From: a virus
Virus record (IMG/VR): IMGVR_UViG_3300046703_000017
Span: 1 to 31,539 of that record
Direction: 5' to 3' (one strand)
Length of the DNA stretch: 31,539 nucleotides
Shown here: piece after piece, positions 30,529-31,539 of the stretch
Numbering within the stretch: position 1 is the stretch's first letter
How the letters are laid out: each line of letters opens with the position of its first letter
The notes under the pieces: generated by a model
The model's input: the letters and a program-made list of their open reading frames with translations, nothing else
Told to the model about the DNA's origin: nothing
Database searches by the model: none
Translations under genes and position numbers: made by a program

Positions 30529-31539
30529 ATCTTCACCTTCTCAAAGCTTGCATAATTTGTTCGACTGATTTCAACTTCACAAGGGATGACTAGCTTTATA
30601 TCTCTCTTCAACGTGCAATAAATACTAAAGTCAATCGCAGTCTCCATATGTTTCTTCATAAGTTTTGCATATCTTTCCCAGTCATTTTCTGGAGCCTGTA
30701 AAGCAAATGCATCATGTTTCTCCTCAGCCCAGAGAAAGGTTTTATCTTCTCCTAATTCCTCATCAACCATTATCATAGCACCTTGTACTAAATGAGCTAC
30801 TGTTCTCTGGGGGATATTTGCATAAGCTTCCTGATAAAGAGAATCATCCATACGGCCATTAAAGATTCTAACACCCCCCATAGGATCAATAAGTACTCTA
30901 GAACTGTCAATAGCATCTTTAATGTCAGCATGAAACTTCCCTCTAATTCTTGGAGAAGCTGAATGAAATAAGTCGAGCATTTGTCCAGCTCTCCATTCAG
31001 ATATATCCATAGGGATTTCAAACTTTTGAGCATTTGTATTAAACTCAGTCATTAAACGATGTTTTTTCATATCATAATTACCTGCATGTCTAATCATCTT
31101 GCCTGTGAACCGTTCCGGTCCATCTTTAGGTAGAAGATCAACAATAGGATGTTTAAAATCTACTCCCAATTCTAATTTTGGAGTATATCCAAACATGAGA
31201 GCCGCAGTCCGTCTGTGAATATCTATCTTATCAAATGCTTCTAGTAATTCCCAATCTTCTGCTAATACCGCCACGACCCTAGCCTCAGCTTGCGAAGCAT
31301 CGACTGAGATAATAACCATTCCTTCATCTGCAATAAACATGCTCTTTATATCTTTGCCTAATCGTCCGTGTGCTGAGATAGTATGATCCGCCAATCCGAT
31401 TTTCTTTGGGCAAAGAGGTTTTTTAAGAATCCCTGTTGAAGATCTACAAGTCTCTGTAGCTGATATATTGTAAGCTGATTTGCAGCGTCCATCATAATCA
31501 GGGCAGAAAGAGATTTGGCGACTTTTCTGATCTCTGATT
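30525..31539 (-). CDS. polA: DNA polymerase, family A (partial, N-terminal part outside the window)
   Basis: The frame is open to the window edge, 48 codons beyond the TTG at 31394 that could be mistaken for a start, so about 337 C-terminal residues are visible. Numbering from that TTG, motif A is IISVDASQAEARVVA (Asp32, Glu37), preceded by GRLGKDIKSMFIADEG, as in Pol I enzymes. Motif B is ERFTGKMIRHAGNYDM (Arg95, Lys99, His103, Tyr107), and motif C is EKHDAFAL (His227-Asp228). His103 occupies the place of Phe762 in E. coli Pol I. The upstream residues include an ATETCRSSTG stretch equivalent to the TGRLSS region. Any exonuclease domain would lie beyond the edge. This is the phage replicative polymerase, leading the minus-strand cassette. 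Confidence 0.9.
   Translation of the reverse strand, partial: IRDQKSRQISFCPDYDGRCKSAYNISATETCRSSTGILKKPLCPKKIGLADHTISAHGRLGKDIKSMFIADEGMVIISVDASQAEARVVAVLAEDWELLEAFDKIDIHRRTAALMFGYTPKLELGVDFKHPIVDLLPKDGPERFTGKMIRHAGNYDMKKHRLMTEFNTNAQKFEIPMDISEWRAGQMLDLFHSASPRIRGKFHADIKDAIDSSRVLIDPMGGVRIFNGRMDDSLYQEAYANIPQRTVAHLVQGAMIMVDEELGEDKTFLWAEEKHDAFALQAPENDWERYAKLMKKHMETAIDFSIYCTLKRDIKLVIPCEVEISRTNYASFEKVKI

Noticed and set aside
31392-31394. TTG as the start of DNA polymerase.
   Set aside because: The frame is open to the window edge and the upstream residues continue the family A pattern.
15-31539. tRNA genes, CRISPR arrays, insertion sequences, integrase or attachment sites.
   Set aside because: None was found on reading both strands; nothing supports lysogeny within this window.

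Overview
This window looks like about two thirds of the genome of a tailed double-stranded DNA phage with short-tailed (podovirus-like) architecture. It is AT-rich, with densely packed and often overlapping genes in two opposed blocks. The evidence is a complete packaging and head module (large terminase, 808-aa portal, scaffold-like protein, major capsid protein), followed by a head-tail adaptor-like protein, a large beta-rich tail-hub protein, fibre proteins, a peptidoglycan peptidase and three candidate DNA-ejection proteins. No tail tube, sheath, long tape measure or baseplate genes are seen. There are no tRNAs, integrase, CRISPR array or insertion sequence, and nothing identifies the host beyond a bacterium.

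Layout of the + strand (1-27701). The end of an unknown gene and two fibre-like or secreted proteins come first, one with a clear signal peptide. A holin-like membrane protein overlaps the terminase. A cluster of small genes then leads to the portal and scaffold. A free-standing LAGLIDADG homing endonuclease gene sits between scaffold and capsid genes. After the capsid gene come a small decoration-like protein, a glycosyltransferase and a beta-helix protein, and this stretch (10.5-13.4 kb) is punctuated by five RNA hairpins, including a terminator-like one and a 78-nt nested structure. From 14.1 to 20.3 kb lie the adaptor, tail-hub, IPT-domain and collagen-like fibre genes. An M15 peptidase follows at 21.5 kb, then low-complexity and coiled-coil proteins.

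The most unexpected gene is at 23683-24687. It encodes a deoxyhypusine synthase-family protein with the active-site lysine region conserved, embedded with 1-nt start/stop overlaps between two putative virion (ejection) genes. Deoxyhypusine synthase uses NAD and spermidine; its classical substrate eIF5A does not exist in bacteria, so the phage enzyme probably has another acceptor.

Layout of the - strand (31539-27695). An early or replication cassette reads leftward: a family A DNA polymerase (5' part outside the window), a P-loop ATPase of the phage helicase/primase-associated type, and nine very small proteins. Almost every junction is a 4-nt ATGA/GTGA overlap, so the cassette looks translationally coupled. 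It meets the late block tail to tail with a 7-bp overlap of coding ends and no obvious terminator between them. No promoter was recognised on either strand; both blocks start beyond the window edges.
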